Source of the DNA: Cupriavidus taiwanensis LMG 19424
GTDB lineage: Bacteria > Pseudomonadota > Gammaproteobacteria > Burkholderiales > Burkholderiaceae
NCBI RefSeq assembly: GCF_000069785.1
Contig: NC_010528.1
Location: 1,054,001 to 1,118,000 of the forward strand
Direction: 5' to 3'
DNA: 64,000 nt
Of the stretch, positions 18,769 through 28,081 are shown one piece after another; position 1 is the first letter of the stretch, and each line of letters starts with the position of its first letter. Position numbers and translations under genes: made by a program. A model generated the notes under the pieces. The model saw only the letters and a program-made list of their open reading frames with translations. It searched no databases and had not been told where the DNA came from.

Positions 18769-19077
18769 ATGAGCGCCTCCGCAAGCGGCTGGTTTGTCAT
18801 CCTGCTGGCACTGGTCTGTGCGAACCTGCCGTTCGTGAACCAGCGCCTGTTCGCGGTGATCCCGCTGCGGCAGGCGCGCAAGCCGCTGTGGCTGCGCCTG
18901 CTCGAACTGATCGTCTGGTTCGGGGTGGCCGGCGCCGCCGGCTTCGCGGTGGAGGCCAACCTGGGCGGCACGTTTACGCAGGGCTGGCAGTTCTACGCCA
19001 TCACGGCCTGCATGATGCTGGTGTTTGCCTTTCCGGGCTTCACCTGGCAATACCTCGTCAAACACCGCACGGCCTGA
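18769..19077 (+). CDS. DUF2818 family small membrane protein
   Basis: This 102-aa protein has three hydrophobic segments (about residues 6-24, 43-60 and 72-92) and matches the DUF2818 family that is commonly found directly after nuoN in beta-proteobacteria. No catalytic motif is visible. It begins 13 bases after nuoN and has the same orientation, so it is probably part of the nuo transcript. A role in complex I assembly or stability is only suggested by location. Confidence 0.85.
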   Translation: MSASASGWFVILLALVCANLPFVNQRLFAVIPLRQARKPLWLRLLELIVWFGVAGAAGFAVEANLGGTFTQGWQFYAITACMMLVFAFPGFTWQYLVKHRTA

Positions 19078-19121
19078 AGCCGGTCTTGTCGGCGCCGGGC
19101 CCTGCCTGATCCGGAGCGTCC

Positions 19122-19775
19122 ATGACCGACAAGATCTCACGCGGCACCCAACCCGCCGCCGCCTCCGCCGGCCTGTCCGAGAACGACGACGCACTCAAGG
19201 AAGTGTGCGTCGCGTCGGCCACGGTCCATCGCGGCAAGTTTCTTACCCTCAAGCAGGACATCGTCAGGCTGCCCGACGGCAAGCAGACCGGGCGCGAGTA
19301 CGTGGTCCATCCCGGCGCGGTCATGATGATCCCGCTGTTCGACGACGGCACCGTACTGCTGGAGCGCCAGTTCCGCTACCCGATCGGCGAGGTGATGCTG
19401 GAATTTCCCGCGGGCAAGCTGGACCCCGAAGAGGGCGCGCAGCGTTGCGGCGAACGCGAGCTGCTGGAAGAAACCGGCTACCGCGCCGCGCGCTGGGATT
19501 ACCTGACGCGCATCCATCCGGTCATTTCGTATTCGACGGAATTCATCGACATCCTGCTGGCGCGCGAGCTGACGCATGGCGAGGCGCAGCTTGACGACGG
19601 CGAGTTCCTGGAAACATTCATCGCGCCGGCCGGACAAGTCATAGACTGGGTGCGTAGCGGCCGCATCACCGATGTGAAGACGATCATCGGCGCGTTCTGG
19701 CTGGAAAAAGTGATCTCCGGTGCGTGGCAACCGGGCGAGCAGCCCATGCCCGAGTACGGGGCGGCACAACGGTGA
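19122..19775 (+). CDS. NUDIX hydrolase, ADP-ribose pyrophosphatase type
   Basis: The 217-aa protein carries a complete Nudix box G-x5-E-x7-REUxEExGU at GKLDPEEGAQRCGERELLEETGY (about residues 102-124; given here as its key residues G, E, RE, EE, G). The order of strands and the LERQFRYPIGEVMLEFPAGK lead-in match ADP-ribose pyrophosphatases, which cleave ADP-ribose to AMP and ribose 5-phosphate. It follows the DUF2818 gene by 44 bases and may be the last gene of the extended nuo transcript. Substrate is inferred from subfamily appearance only. Confidence 0.88.
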   Translation: MTDKISRGTQPAAASAGLSENDDALKEVCVASATVHRGKFLTLKQDIVRLPDGKQTGREYVVHPGAVMMIPLFDDGTVLLERQFRYPIGEVMLEFPAGKLDPEEGAQRCGERELLEETGYRAARWDYLTRIHPVISYSTEFIDILLARELTHGEAQLDDGEFLETFIAPAGQVIDWVRSGRITDVKTIIGAFWLEKVISGAWQPGEQPMPEYGAAQR

Positions 19776-19805
19776 GCTGCACGGCGCACGCCGCCGCAAG
19801 CGTTA

Positions 19806-19842
19806 CGAACGGTCGTTCTAAAAAATTTAGCACGACCGTTCA
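19806..19842. promoter_or_regulatory. Paired operator-like motif upstream of the DUF1178/acyl-CoA dehydrogenase operon
   Basis: GAACGGTCGT (19807-19816) and ACGACCGTTC (19832-19841) are a perfect 10-bp inverted repeat around an AT-rich 15-nt spacer. Each arm sits in a copy of a longer motif: TTAGCACGACCGTTCA on the plus strand (19827-19842) and TTAGAACGACCGTTCG on the minus strand (19806-19821). A third copy, TTAGCACGATCGTACG, lies at 60058-60073 before another acyl-CoA operon. Such sites are typical of TetR-family repressors of fatty acid degradation; the actual regulator is not in this window. Confidence 0.7.
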
Positions 19843-19867
19843 CAAAATTTGGATTCGCGGATAATAT
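19839..19867 (+). promoter_or_regulatory. Probable promoter of the DUF1178/acyl-CoA dehydrogenase operon
   Basis: TTCACA (19839-19844) and TAATAT (19862-19867) are spaced by 17 bases. The -35 overlaps the right arm of the inverted repeat, so a bound repressor would block polymerase. Confidence 0.5.
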
Positions 19868-19891
19868 AGCTTTTGACGGGCTGGAAAGATC

Positions 19892-20338
19892 ATGAAGGTG
19901 CTCGACCTGCGCTGCGCGCATGACCATCGTTTCGAGGGCTGGTTTGCCTCGGAGGAAGAGGCGCAGTCGCAAATCTCGCGTGACCTGGTCCAATGCCCGG
20001 TCTGTGGCGACCACGCCGTGACCCGGCTGCCCAGCGCGCCGCGCCTGAACCTGTCAGGCGCGACCACGCGCGAAGGCAAGACCAGGCCGGCGCAGCCGGC
20101 TGCCGCACCGGTGACACTGCAAGCGCTCTATATGAAGGCAGTGAAGCAGGTGCTGGCGCAGACCGAGGACGTTGGCGACCGCTTTGCCGAAGAGGCAAGG
20201 CGCATGCACTATGACGAGGCGCCGGAACGCGGCATCCGCGGTTCGGCCTCGCCGGAGGAAGTGCAGGCGCTGGCCGAGGAGGGCATCGAGACTTTTCCGC
20301 TCGTGTTGCCGGATGCGCTGAAGCAGACGGCTCACTGA
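19892..20338 (+). CDS. DUF1178 family protein (zinc-ribbon-like)
   Basis: A 148-aa protein of the DUF1178 family, of unknown function. The N terminus MKVLDLRCAHDHRFEGWFAS contains a Cys-x-His-x-His group, and CPVCGDH (about residues 36-42) adds a Cys pair, so a zinc-ribbon-like fold is likely. The central part (residues 50-85) is low-complexity, and the C-terminal half is predicted helical. A GGAAAG ribosome site precedes the ATG. It leads an operon with two acyl-CoA dehydrogenase genes, starting 93 bases before the first. Confidence 0.85.
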   Translation: MKVLDLRCAHDHRFEGWFASEEEAQSQISRDLVQCPVCGDHAVTRLPSAPRLNLSGATTREGKTRPAQPAAAPVTLQALYMKAVKQVLAQTEDVGDRFAEEARRMHYDEAPERGIRGSASPEEVQALAEEGIETFPLVLPDALKQTAH

Positions 20339-20431
20339 ATTGCGTCCTGTGCCCGTTGCTGTCGGCGCATGACGCGCAGGCAGAACAAACCGCCGGCGGC
20401 CCGCGCCATGCCGGCACCACTGGAGACGGGC

Positions 20432-21634
20432 ATGGATCTCAACTACTCGGCGTCCGACGACGCCTTCCGCGAGGAAGTGCGTAGCTGGCTCGAAGCCAAC
20501 TTGCCGGCGGACATCCGCAGCAAGATTCTCAACCACCGCCGTCCGAACCGCGACGACCTGGTGCGCTGGCACAAGCTGCTCGCCGGCAAAGGCTGGTCGG
20601 CGCCGCACTGGCCGGTCCAGTACGGCGGCACCGGCTGGAACGCCACCCAGCGCCATATCTGGGACGAAGAGAATGCCCGCGTCGGCGCGCCCGGCGTGCT
20701 GCCGTTCGGCGTGGCGATGGTCGCGCCGGTGATCATGAAGTACGGCAACGAGCAGCAGAAGTCGTACTACCTGCCGCGCATCCTGGACTGCACCGACTGG
20801 TGGTGCCAGGGCTATTCGGAGCCGGGCTCGGGTTCGGACCTGGCCTCGCTGAAGACCCGCGCCGAGCTGACCCCGGACGGCAAGCACTACATCGTCAACG
20901 GCCAGAAGACCTGGACCACGCTCGGCCAGCACGCCGACATGATCTTCTGCCTGGTCCGCACCGACCCCGAGGCCAAGAAGCAGGAAGGCATCTCGTTCCT
21001 GCTGATCGACATGAAGACCCCGGGCATCACCGTGCGCCCGATCATCATGCTCGACGAAGAGCACGAGGTGAACGAAGTCTTCTTCGACAACGTCAAGGTG
21101 CCGGTCGAAAACCGCGTCGGCGAAGAGAACAAGGGCTGGACCTACGCCAAGTACCTGCTCGGCCACGAGCGCACCGGCATCGCCCGCGTCGGCAATTCCA
21201 AGCGCGAGCTGGGCTTCCTCAAGCGCGTGGCGCGCCAGCAGCAGAAGAACGGCAAGCCGCTGCTCGAAGATCCGGTGTTCGGCGCCAAGGTGGCCGCGCT
21301 CGAGATCGAGCTGATGGCGCTCGAGATCACCGTGCTGCGCGTGGTGTCGAGCGAAGCGGCGGGCAAGGGCCCCGGCCCCGAGGCATCGATGCTGAAGATC
21401 AAGGGCACCGAGATCCAGCAACTGCTGACCGAGCTGATGGTCGAGGCCGTCGGCCCGTACGCGCAGCCGTTCGACACCGCCTACCTGGAGTGCGAGACCG
21501 AGCACGCCGTGACCGGCTATGACGACGCCGCGCCGCTGGCCGCGTACTACTTCAACTATCGCAAGACCTCCATCTACGGCGGGTCCAACGAAATTCAGAA
21601 GAACATCATCAGCCAGATGATTCTGGGGCTGTGA
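20432..21634 (+). CDS. Acyl-CoA dehydrogenase, probable larger partner of a two-gene pair
   Basis: A 400-aa FAD enzyme of the acyl-CoA dehydrogenase family that would introduce an alpha-beta double bond into an acyl-CoA. Visible features are the flavin/substrate segment YSEPGSGSDLASLKTRA (about residues 130-146), WTTLGQHAD, and the C-terminal YGGSNEIQKNIISQMILGL. Its neighbour, 13 bases downstream, encodes a 372-aa dehydrogenase. This large/small pairing resembles heteromeric enzymes such as pimeloyl-CoA dehydrogenase or the FadE pairs of actinobacteria. The ATG at 20432 follows GGAGACGG; 21 upstream in-frame codons show no similarity. Chain-length specificity cannot be read from sequence. 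Confidence 0.88.
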   Translation: MDLNYSASDDAFREEVRSWLEANLPADIRSKILNHRRPNRDDLVRWHKLLAGKGWSAPHWPVQYGGTGWNATQRHIWDEENARVGAPGVLPFGVAMVAPVIMKYGNEQQKSYYLPRILDCTDWWCQGYSEPGSGSDLASLKTRAELTPDGKHYIVNGQKTWTTLGQHADMIFCLVRTDPEAKKQEGISFLLIDMKTPGITVRPIIMLDEEHEVNEVFFDNVKVPVENRVGEENKGWTYAKYLLGHERTGIARVGNSKRELGFLKRVARQQQKNGKPLLEDPVFGAKVAALEIELMALEITVLRVVSSEAAGKGPGPEASMLKIKGTEIQQLLTELMVEAVGPYAQPFDTAYLECETEHAVTGYDDAAPLAAYYFNYRKTSIYGGSNEIQKNIISQMILGL

Positions 21635-21647
21635 GGAGACACGCATC

Positions 21648-22766
21648 ATGAACTTCAATCTCAGCGACGAACAGAAGCAACTGGCCGACGCCGTCCGCCG
21701 TTTCATCGACAAGGATTACGGTTTCGAAGAGCGCAAGAAGCGCTACGAGAGCGCCGCCGGCTACGGCGAGGCCGCATGGGGCGCGCTGGCCGAACTGGGC
21801 CTGACCGCGCTGCCGGTGCCGGAAGCGCAGGGCGGTTTTGCCGGCAAGGCCCTGGACATGATGGTGGTGCAGCAGGAACTGGGCCGCGGCCTGATCGTCG
21901 AGCCCTACCTGGCGACGGTGGTGGGCGCCTACGCACTGGGCCTGGCTGGCGGCCAGGACGCGCTGCTGGAGCAGGTGGCCGGCGGCGAACTGAAGCTGGC
22001 GGTGGCGTTCAACGAGCCGCAGGCGCGCTATGAGCTGAACAACGTGCGCGTCACCGCGCGCGACGGCAAGCTCAACGGCCGCAAGACCGTGGTGGTGCAC
22101 GGCGGCCAGGCCGACAAGCTGATCGTATCGGCGCGCAGCAGCGGCGGCGATGCCGACCAGGACGGCATCTCGCTGTTCCTGGTGGATGCCAAGGGCGCCG
22201 GTGTCAGCATCAAGGACTATCGCACCATCGACAACCTGCGCGCGGCCGACATCACCTTCCAGGACGCGCCGGCGCAGCTGCTGGGCGAGGCCGGCAAGGG
22301 CTTCGCGCTGGTCGAGCAGGTGGCCGACTACGCCGCGGTGCTGCTGTGCGCCGAGGCCGTGGGCGTGATGGATACGCTCAACGCGGCGACGCTGGAATAC
22401 GCCAAGACGCGCCAGCAGTTCGGCCAGCCGATCGCACGCTTCCAGGCGCTGCAGCACCGCATGGTCGAGATGTTCATCCACGCCGAGCAGTCGCGCTCGA
22501 TCACGCTGCTGGCCGCGGCGCGCTTCGAGGAGGCGATGCCGGAAGAGCGCCGCCGCTACGTCTCGGCCGCCAAGGCGCGCGTGGGGCAGGCGGCGCGCAC
22601 GGTGGGCCAGGAGGCGGTGCAGATCCACGGCGGCATGGGCGTGACCAACGAACTTCCGGCCGCGCACATGTTCAAGCGGCTGACGATGATCAACACCACC
22701 TTCGGCGACGTGGACCATCACCTGGGCAGGTTTGCCGCCCAGCCCGGGTTCCAGGAAGCTGCCTGA
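21648..22766 (+). CDS. Acyl-CoA dehydrogenase, probable smaller partner
   Basis: A 372-aa acyl-CoA dehydrogenase family protein starting 13 bases after the previous one, preceded by GAGGAGA. It has the N-terminal helical domain (LSDEQKQLADAVRRFI), a shortened middle domain with GRKTVVVHGGQADKLIVSAR, and the C-terminal helical domain ending in the EAVQIHGGMGVTNE motif common to the family. Key flavin residues look weaker than in the larger partner, as usual in heteromeric pairs where one subunit is catalytically degenerate; this is an inference. A strong terminator follows. Confidence 0.87.
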   Translation: MNFNLSDEQKQLADAVRRFIDKDYGFEERKKRYESAAGYGEAAWGALAELGLTALPVPEAQGGFAGKALDMMVVQQELGRGLIVEPYLATVVGAYALGLAGGQDALLEQVAGGELKLAVAFNEPQARYELNNVRVTARDGKLNGRKTVVVHGGQADKLIVSARSSGGDADQDGISLFLVDAKGAGVSIKDYRTIDNLRAADITFQDAPAQLLGEAGKGFALVEQVADYAAVLLCAEAVGVMDTLNAATLEYAKTRQQFGQPIARFQALQHRMVEMFIHAEQSRSITLLAAARFEEAMPEERRRYVSAAKARVGQAARTVGQEAVQIHGGMGVTNELPAAHMFKRLTMINTTFGDVDHHLGRFAAQPGFQEAA

Positions 22767-22782
22767 TCCGGCCAGTCCAGTC

Positions 22783-22815
22783 AAAACCGCGCTGCAGTCC
22801 AGGCGCGGTTTTTTT
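22783..22815 (+). terminator. Rho-independent terminator after the acyl-CoA dehydrogenase pair
   Basis: AAAACCGCGC and GCGCGGTTTT pair over 10 bp with a 10-nt loop, followed by more T. It ends the DUF1178-dehydrogenase transcript. Confidence 0.92.
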
Positions 22816-22922
22816 CTTTGGGCGCTGTTAGGGGCGGGTTCGGCAAATACGGACGCGCGCGCCGGCCTGCCATGCGATCATCGTGCGGACAAGTCAACCG
22901 CATCCACAACGGAGACACCCCC

Positions 22923-23366
22923 ATGCTGTATTTCGAGGATTTTGAAGTCGGCAGCCGCCGCGAGCTGGGCTCCTACCTCGTCACCGAGGAAGAGATCCTG
23001 AACTTCGCGCGCCAGTACGATCCGCAGCCGTTCCATATCGACAAGGAAGCCGCCGCCAACAGCATCTACGGCGGCCTGATCTCGAGCGGCTGGATGACGT
23101 GCTCGATCATGATGCGCCTGCTGGTGCTGAGCACCACCGGCAAGTCTGCCAGCATGGGTTCGCCGGGCGTCGACGAGATCCGCTGGCTCAAGCCGGTCTA
23201 TGCCGGCGACACGCTCACCGTGGTGCTGAACGTGCTCGACAGCCGGCCGTCGCAATCCAAGCCGGACCGCGGCGTGGTCCATACCCAGTGGGAGGCCACC
23301 AACCAGCGCGGCGAGCTGGTGTGTACCGTCAAGGGCATGGGCATGTACGGCCGCCGGCCGGCGTAA
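22923..23366 (+). CDS. MaoC-like hotdog dehydratase (first copy)
   Basis: A 147-aa single hotdog-fold protein of the MaoC/(R)-specific enoyl-CoA hydratase family, which adds water to a trans-2-enoyl-CoA to give an (R)-3-hydroxyacyl-CoA. The hydratase active-site pair appears in [13 protein letters not shown] (about residues 24-36), with Asp and His in the expected D-x4-H spacing. The ATG at 22923 follows GGAGACACCCC and begins [16 protein letters not shown]. It is followed 32 bases later by a second MaoC protein, so the two may form a heterodimer or serve different chain lengths. Confidence 0.88.
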   Translation: MLYFEDFEVGSRRELGSYLVTEEEILNFARQYDPQPFHIDKEAAANSIYGGLISSGWMTCSIMMRLLVLSTTGKSASMGSPGVDEIRWLKPVYAGDTLTVVLNVLDSRPSQSKPDRGVVHTQWEATNQRGELVCTVKGMGMYGRRPA

Positions 23367-23398
23367 CAACACTTAACCGTCACGAGGAGACGATCGAC

Positions 23399-23875
23399 AT
23401 GCGTACCATCGCAACGCTGGAAGAGCTGGAAGGGCTGCAGGGGCAGGAAGTCGCGGTCAGCGACTGGATCGAGGTAACCCAGCATCAGGTCAACCAGTTT
23501 GCCGAGGCTACCGGCGACCACCAGTGGATCCACATCGACGTGGAGCGCGCGAAAAAGGAGTCGCCCTATGGCGGCCCGATCGCGCACGGCTTCCTGACGC
23601 TGTCGCTGCTGCCCAAGTTCATGCACAACGCACTGAGCATGCCCTCCAAGATCGGCGTCAACTACGGGCTGAACCGGGTGCGCTTCACGGCACCGGTGCC
23701 GGTTGGGAGCAAGCTGCGCGCACGCATCAAGCTGCTCAAGGTCGAGCGCCTGGACCCGCTGCCGAAGTCGCCCGAACTGGTCGGCGCGCAGTCCACCTGG
23801 GAGGTCACCGTGGAGCGCGAGGGCAGCGAGCGGCCGGTGTGCATCGCCGAGTCCATTACCCGCCGCTACGGCTGA
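23399..23875 (+). CDS. MaoC family (R)-specific enoyl-CoA hydratase (second copy)
   Basis: A 158-aa hotdog protein with the classical hydratase-2 motif FAEATGDHQWIHID (about residues 40-53) and the following YGGPIAHGFLTLSLLP. This is closer to well-studied MaoC/PhaJ-type proteins than the first copy. The start at 23399 has GAGGAGA upstream; the open frame before it overlaps the previous gene and is a shadow. In Cupriavidus-like organisms such enzymes can link beta-oxidation to polyhydroxyalkanoate precursors, but that role is not shown here. Confidence 0.9.
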   Translation: MRTIATLEELEGLQGQEVAVSDWIEVTQHQVNQFAEATGDHQWIHIDVERAKKESPYGGPIAHGFLTLSLLPKFMHNALSMPSKIGVNYGLNRVRFTAPVPVGSKLRARIKLLKVERLDPLPKSPELVGAQSTWEVTVEREGSERPVCIAESITRRYG

Positions 23876-23936
23876 GCCGCAGCGCCGCTTGCGGCACTGC
23901 GACAATATGCCACAGCGCCATGTCGCACCCCTGAGG

Positions 23937-23957
23937 GCCGCGCAAAGCGCGGCTTTC
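23937..23957 (+). terminator. Rho-independent terminator after the MaoC pair
   Basis: GCCGCGC and GCGCGGC form a 7-bp stem with an AAA loop, followed by TTTCT. The short T-run makes it moderately strong. Confidence 0.7.
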
Positions 23958-24480
23958 TGCATATTTATGCGCGTTTTTGTGATGTTGACGTGGATCAAGG
24001 GCAACGCGCTGCACCAAAGCCCTGATTGTCCGTTTAAATGAACAGTGTGTTCCGAAGCGTTGGGTTTACCCCTAATGTTGCGTTGCGGTACAGTCGCGCC
24101 CACGATGTTTTACGTGTTGCGCTCCCCGGCCGAAAACCGCGCCTGTCATGACGGCAGGTCTGTCGGGAGGCGCAAAAGCCTCGTATTCCAACGCTACCCG
24201 GCCGCAGTATCCAGCCGGGACCGTTCGCGGTTTCGGCCATCAGGTGCCGCAGCGCCGGCAAGGTCCCACAGGGCCTGCAGCGCGCGCAGTCAGTTGTCCT
24301 TCCGTGTTCATGGCGTTGCAAGGCCGCATGGTCCTCCGGCGTTAGATCCGCCGCCCGACCGCAACGCCAGCTAAGGACACGTCCTTCCGGTTTTCCCATA
24401 GCCCCACGCCTCTTGCGCGAGCATCAGGCGGTTTAGCCACGCTTTTGCCCAAAGCGCGGTGTAACCAAACCAGTCGTGAC
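23958..24480 (+). other. Long gene-free leader upstream of cyoA
   Basis: About 520 bases without a convincing gene. It holds an FNR-like site (23985-23998), an inverted repeat GAACA-GTG-TGTTC (24040-24052) and a weak TTTACC-18-TACAGT promoter-like pair (24065-24094). Short open frames in it have no recognisable product. If transcription starts in this promoter region, the cyo message would have an untranslated leader of nearly 400 bases. No clear Shine-Dalgarno precedes the cyoA ATG. Confidence 0.5.
23985..23998. promoter_or_regulatory. FNR/ANR-like site upstream of cyo
   Basis: TTGAC-GTGG-ATCAA matches the FNR consensus TTGAT-N4-ATCAA at nine of ten positions. Its position in the intergenic region before a terminal oxidase operon makes oxygen-responsive control plausible, although it lies almost 490 bases before the cyoA start. 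Confidence 0.55.
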
Positions 24481-25443
24481 ATGAAGAAACCCATACTGCC
24501 GCGTTGGACGCGGTTCCTGCCTTGCCTCGGCCTGCTCCTGCTGGCCGGCTGCAACATGACGCTGCTCGACCCGAAAGGGCAGGTCGGCGTCGACATCAAG
24601 AACATCATCCTGATCGCCACCTGGCTCATGCTGCTGGTGGTGGTGCCGGTGATCGTGCTCACGCTGGTGTTCGCCTGGAAGTACCGCGCATCCAATACCA
24701 AGGCCCGCTACGAGCCGGACTGGTCGCACTCGACCGCGATCGAAGTGGTGGTGTGGCTGATCCCGTGCCTGATCATCATCGCGCTGGGCATCATCACCTG
24801 GAAGTCCTCGCACGACCTGGACCCGTACAAGCCGCTGGAATCGAACAAGAAGCCGGTCACCATCGAGGTGGTCGCGCTGAACTGGAAGTGGCTGTTCATC
24901 TATCCGGAACTGAAGATCGCCACCGTCAACCAGATCGCGTTCCCGGTCGACACCCCGGTGAACTTCAAGATCACCTCGGATTCGATCATGAATTCGTTCT
25001 TCATCCCGCAACTGGGCAGCCAGGTTTACGCCATGGCAGGGATGGAGACCAAGCTGCACCTGATCGCCAATCATGCCGGCTCGTATGACGGCGTGTCCGC
25101 CAACTACAGCGGCGGCGGTTTCTCGGGCATGAAGTTCAAGGCGGACGCCATGTCGAACTACGAGTTCGACCAGTGGGTGGCCAAGGTTCGCGCTTCGTCG
25201 ACCGAACTGGGCGTCGAAGGCTACAAGACGCTGGCACAACCCAGCGAGAAGGAGCCGGTCACGTACTACGGCAAGGTGGAAGACCAGCTCTTCCACAACA
25301 TCCTGCACAAGTACATGGGCCACGGCGGTGCCGCACTGGCCGCCGACGGGTTCAAGGGCGGCCCGATCTGCACGTCGCGCAACACCCTCGGTGAAGAGCA
25401 GCTGTCCTTGACCACGCCGGCCGCGCTGCCGGCGGGCGCGTAA
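24481..25443 (+). CDS. cyoA: Cytochrome bo3 ubiquinol oxidase subunit II
   Basis: CyoA is the membrane-anchored subunit II of the proton-pumping quinol oxidase. The 320-aa protein has a lipoprotein signal with lipobox LLLAGC (Cys at about residue 22) and two transmembrane helices (about residues 41-64 and 82-102), then a periplasmic cupredoxin domain. The CuA Cys/His ligand set of cytochrome c oxidases is absent, and the sequence [21 protein letters not shown] is typical of quinol oxidases. This settles it as CyoA, not CoxB. Start chosen at MKKPILPRW because it gives the signal peptide. Confidence 0.94.
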   Translation: MKKPILPRWTRFLPCLGLLLLAGCNMTLLDPKGQVGVDIKNIILIATWLMLLVVVPVIVLTLVFAWKYRASNTKARYEPDWSHSTAIEVVVWLIPCLIIIALGIITWKSSHDLDPYKPLESNKKPVTIEVVALNWKWLFIYPELKIATVNQIAFPVDTPVNFKITSDSIMNSFFIPQLGSQVYAMAGMETKLHLIANHAGSYDGVSANYSGGGFSGMKFKADAMSNYEFDQWVAKVRASSTELGVEGYKTLAQPSEKEPVTYYGKVEDQLFHNILHKYMGHGGAALAADGFKGGPICTSRNTLGEEQLSLTTPAALPAGA

Positions 25444-25454
25444 TCCTGGGAGCA

Positions 25455-27431
25455 ATGATGTTTGGCAAGTTGAGTTTGTCGGCGATTCCGTTTCATGAGC
25501 CGATCATCATGGTCGTGCTGGCCGGTGTCGCCCTGGGCGGTGCCGCGCTGCTGGGCGCGATCACCTATTTCAAGAAGTGGGGCTACCTCTGGAACGAGTG
25601 GTTCACCTCTGTCGACCACAAGAAGATCGGCGTGATGTACTGCCTGGTGGCGCTGATCATGCTGCTGCGCGGCTTCGCCGACGCGGTCATGATGCGCACC
25701 CAGCTGGCGCTGGCCACCAATGGCGCCACCGGCGTGCTGCCGCCGGAGCACTACGACCAGATCTTCACCGCCCACGGCGTGATCATGATCTTCTTCGTGG
25801 CCATGCCGCTGATGACCGGCCTGATGAACCTGGTCGTGCCGCTGCAGATCGGCGCGCGCGACGTGGCCTTCCCGTTCCTGAACACGCTGTCGTTCTGGCT
25901 GTTCGTGGCGGGTGCCATGCTGGTCAACATCTCGCTGGGCGTCGGTGAATTCGCCAAGACCGGCTGGCTGGCCTACCCGCCGCTGTCGGGCCTGGACTAC
26001 AGCCCGGGCGTGGGGGTGGACTACTACCTCTGGAGCTTGCAGATCTCAGGCCTGGGCACCTTGCTGACGGGCGTGAACTTCCTGGTGACGATCCTGCGCA
26101 TGCGCGCGCCTGGCATGACGCTGATGCGCATGCCGGTGTTCACCTGGACCGCGCTGTGCACCAACGTGCTGATCGTCGCCGCCTTCCCGGTGCTGACCGT
26201 GACCCTGGCGCTGCTGGGCCTGGACCGCTACCTCGGCATGCACTTCTTCACGAACGACGGTGGCGGCAACGCCATGATGTACGTGAACCTGATCTGGATC
26301 TGGGGCCACCCCGAGGTGTACATCCTGATCCTGCCGGCGTTCGGCATCTTCTCTGAAGTCATTGCCACGTTCTCGGGCAAGAAGCTGTTCGGCTACAAGG
26401 GCATGGTGTACGCGACCGCCGCGATCATGGTGCTGTCGTTCATCGTATGGCTGCACCACTTCTTCACGATGGGCTCGGGCGCCAACGTCAACGCGTTCTT
26501 CGGCATCACCACCATGATCATCTCCATCCCGACCGGGGTGAAGATCTTCAACTGGCTGTTCACCATGTACCGCGGCCGCGTGCAGATGACCTCGCCGGTG
26601 CTGTGGACGCTGGGCTTCATGATCACCTTCGTGATCGGCGGCATGACCGGTGTGCTGATGGCGGTGCCGGCGGCTGACTTCGTGCTGCACAACAGCCTGT
26701 TCCTGATCGCCCACTTCCACAACGTGATCATCGGCGGCGTGCTGTTCGGTTACCTGGCCGGCATCACCTACTGGTGGCCGAAGGCGTTCGGCTTCAAGCT
26801 GAACGAGCGACTGGGCAAGGCTTCGTTCTGGTGCTGGCTGGTGGGCTTCTACTTCGCCTTCATGCCGCTGTACGTGCTGGGCCTGATGGGCATGACCCGC
26901 CGCCTGAACCATACCGACAACCCGGCCTGGACGCCGTGGCTGTACCTGGCCGTGGTGGGCGTGGTGTTCGTCGCGCTGGGCATCTTCTTCCAGGTGCTGC
27001 AGATCGTGGTGTCGATCCGCGACCGCAAGAAGCTGGCCGACGTGACCGGCGACCCGTGGGGCGGCCGCACGCTGGAGTGGGCCACTTCGTCGCCGCCGCC
27101 GTTCTACAACTTCGCGCACACCCCGGTGGTGCGTGACCTGGACGCGTTCGCCGACATGAAGGCCCGTGGCGAGACCCTGCCGACCGAAGGCTACGAGAAG
27201 ATCCACATGCCCAAGAACACGGGCGCGGGCTTCATCATCGGCGCCTTCAGCCTGGTGTTCGGCTTCGCCCTGACCTGGCATATCTGGTGGCTGGCCATCG
27301 TTGGCCTGGTGGGCATGATCTGGGCGTTCATCCACCGCAGCAACGACGACCATATCGACTACTACGTGCCGGCCACCGAGGTCGAGCAGATCGAAACGCG
27401 CCATCTGCAGCGCATTGCTTCGCAAGCCTGA
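25455..27431 (+). CDS. cyoB: Cytochrome bo3 ubiquinol oxidase subunit I
   Basis: CyoB is the catalytic heme-copper subunit reducing O2 to water. At 658 aa with about 15 helices it has the bo3 length, longer than CoxA. Cu_B ligands lie in WGHPEVY (His about residue 285) and the tandem His of WLHHFFTMG; heme ligands lie in [11 protein letters not shown]. The N-terminal helix before [11 protein letters not shown] is a CyoB trait. Two adjacent ATG codons (25455 and 25458) follow TGGGAGCA; either can be the start. Confidence 0.96.
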   Translation: MMFGKLSLSAIPFHEPIIMVVLAGVALGGAALLGAITYFKKWGYLWNEWFTSVDHKKIGVMYCLVALIMLLRGFADAVMMRTQLALATNGATGVLPPEHYDQIFTAHGVIMIFFVAMPLMTGLMNLVVPLQIGARDVAFPFLNTLSFWLFVAGAMLVNISLGVGEFAKTGWLAYPPLSGLDYSPGVGVDYYLWSLQISGLGTLLTGVNFLVTILRMRAPGMTLMRMPVFTWTALCTNVLIVAAFPVLTVTLALLGLDRYLGMHFFTNDGGGNAMMYVNLIWIWGHPEVYILILPAFGIFSEVIATFSGKKLFGYKGMVYATAAIMVLSFIVWLHHFFTMGSGANVNAFFGITTMIISIPTGVKIFNWLFTMYRGRVQMTSPVLWTLGFMITFVIGGMTGVLMAVPAADFVLHNSLFLIAHFHNVIIGGVLFGYLAGITYWWPKAFGFKLNERLGKASFWCWLVGFYFAFMPLYVLGLMGMTRRLNHTDNPAWTPWLYLAVVGVVFVALGIFFQVLQIVVSIRDRKKLADVTGDPWGGRTLEWATSSPPPFYNFAHTPVVRDLDAFADMKARGETLPTEGYEKIHMPKNTGAGFIIGAFSLVFGFALTWHIWWLAIVGLVGMIWAFIHRSNDDHIDYYVPATEVEQIETRHLQRIASQA

Positions 27432-27436
27432 GAACC

Positions 27437-28081
27437 ATGTCGACTCAAGTCCTAGACCGCATCCCCGCGCAGGCCGGCGCGCCGGCTCACGCCGACGCCC
27501 ATGGCCACGACCATGCGCACCACGATACCAGTGCCAATACGGTGTATGGCTTCTGGATCTACCTGATGAGCGACTGCATCATCTTCGCCGGACTGTTCGC
27601 GGCCTTCGCCGTGCTGCGCGGCGAACTGGCAGGCGGCCCGTCGGCGAAGGAGCTGTTCGAGCTCAACTACGTGCTGGTGGAGACCTTCATCCTGCTGTTC
27701 TCCTCGATCACGTACGGCATGGCGATGATCTCGCTGCAGAACCGCAGCCTCAAGCACGTGCAGACCTGGCTCGGCATCACCTTCCTGCTGGGCCTGGCGT
27801 TCATGGCGATGGAAATCAACGAGTTCCACCACCTGATCGCCGAAGGCGCCGGCCCGGGCCGCAGCGCGTTCCTGTCGTCGTTCTTCACGCTGGTCGGCAC
27901 CCACGGCCTGCACGTCGCCAGCGGCATGCTGTGGATGATCGTGCTGATGTGGCAGCTGGGCAAGAAGGGCATCACCCCGACGCTCAGCAAGCGCCTGATG
28001 TGCCTGTCGCTGTTCTGGCACTTCCTGGACGTGGTCTGGATCGGCGTGTTTACCGTGGTCTACCTGATGGGACATCTGTGA
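27437..28081 (+). CDS. cyoC: Cytochrome bo3 ubiquinol oxidase subunit III
   Basis: CyoC is the five-helix subunit III of the quinol oxidase. The 214-aa protein starts with a His/Ala-rich leader (residues ~17-30) and has [34 protein letters not shown] and [15 protein letters not shown], which are family landmarks. The gene begins five bases after cyoB and its stop overlaps the cyoD start by one base (TGATG). Confidence 0.95.
   Translation: MSTQVLDRIPAQAGAPAHADAHGHDHAHHDTSANTVYGFWIYLMSDCIIFAGLFAAFAVLRGELAGGPSAKELFELNYVLVETFILLFSSITYGMAMISLQNRSLKHVQTWLGITFLLGLAFMAMEINEFHHLIAEGAGPGRSAFLSSFFTLVGTHGLHVASGMLWMIVLMWQLGKKGITPTLSKRLMCLSLFWHFLDVVWIGVFTVVYLMGHL

Noticed and set aside
15810..18971. A 1053-aa minus-strand open frame opposite nuoM-nuoN
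   Set aside because: Shadow of two conserved genes, same biased composition, no recognisable motif.
24045..24374. A 109-aa plus-strand open frame in the cyo leader
   Set aside because: No Shine-Dalgarno, low-complexity Arg/Ala/Pro content, and several overlapping frames of the same kind on both strands.
24481..25443. cyoA as a cytochrome c oxidase subunit II (coxB)
   Set aside because: The CuA-binding Cys and His set is missing, and the lipoprotein signal and the 658-aa subunit I match the quinol oxidase.
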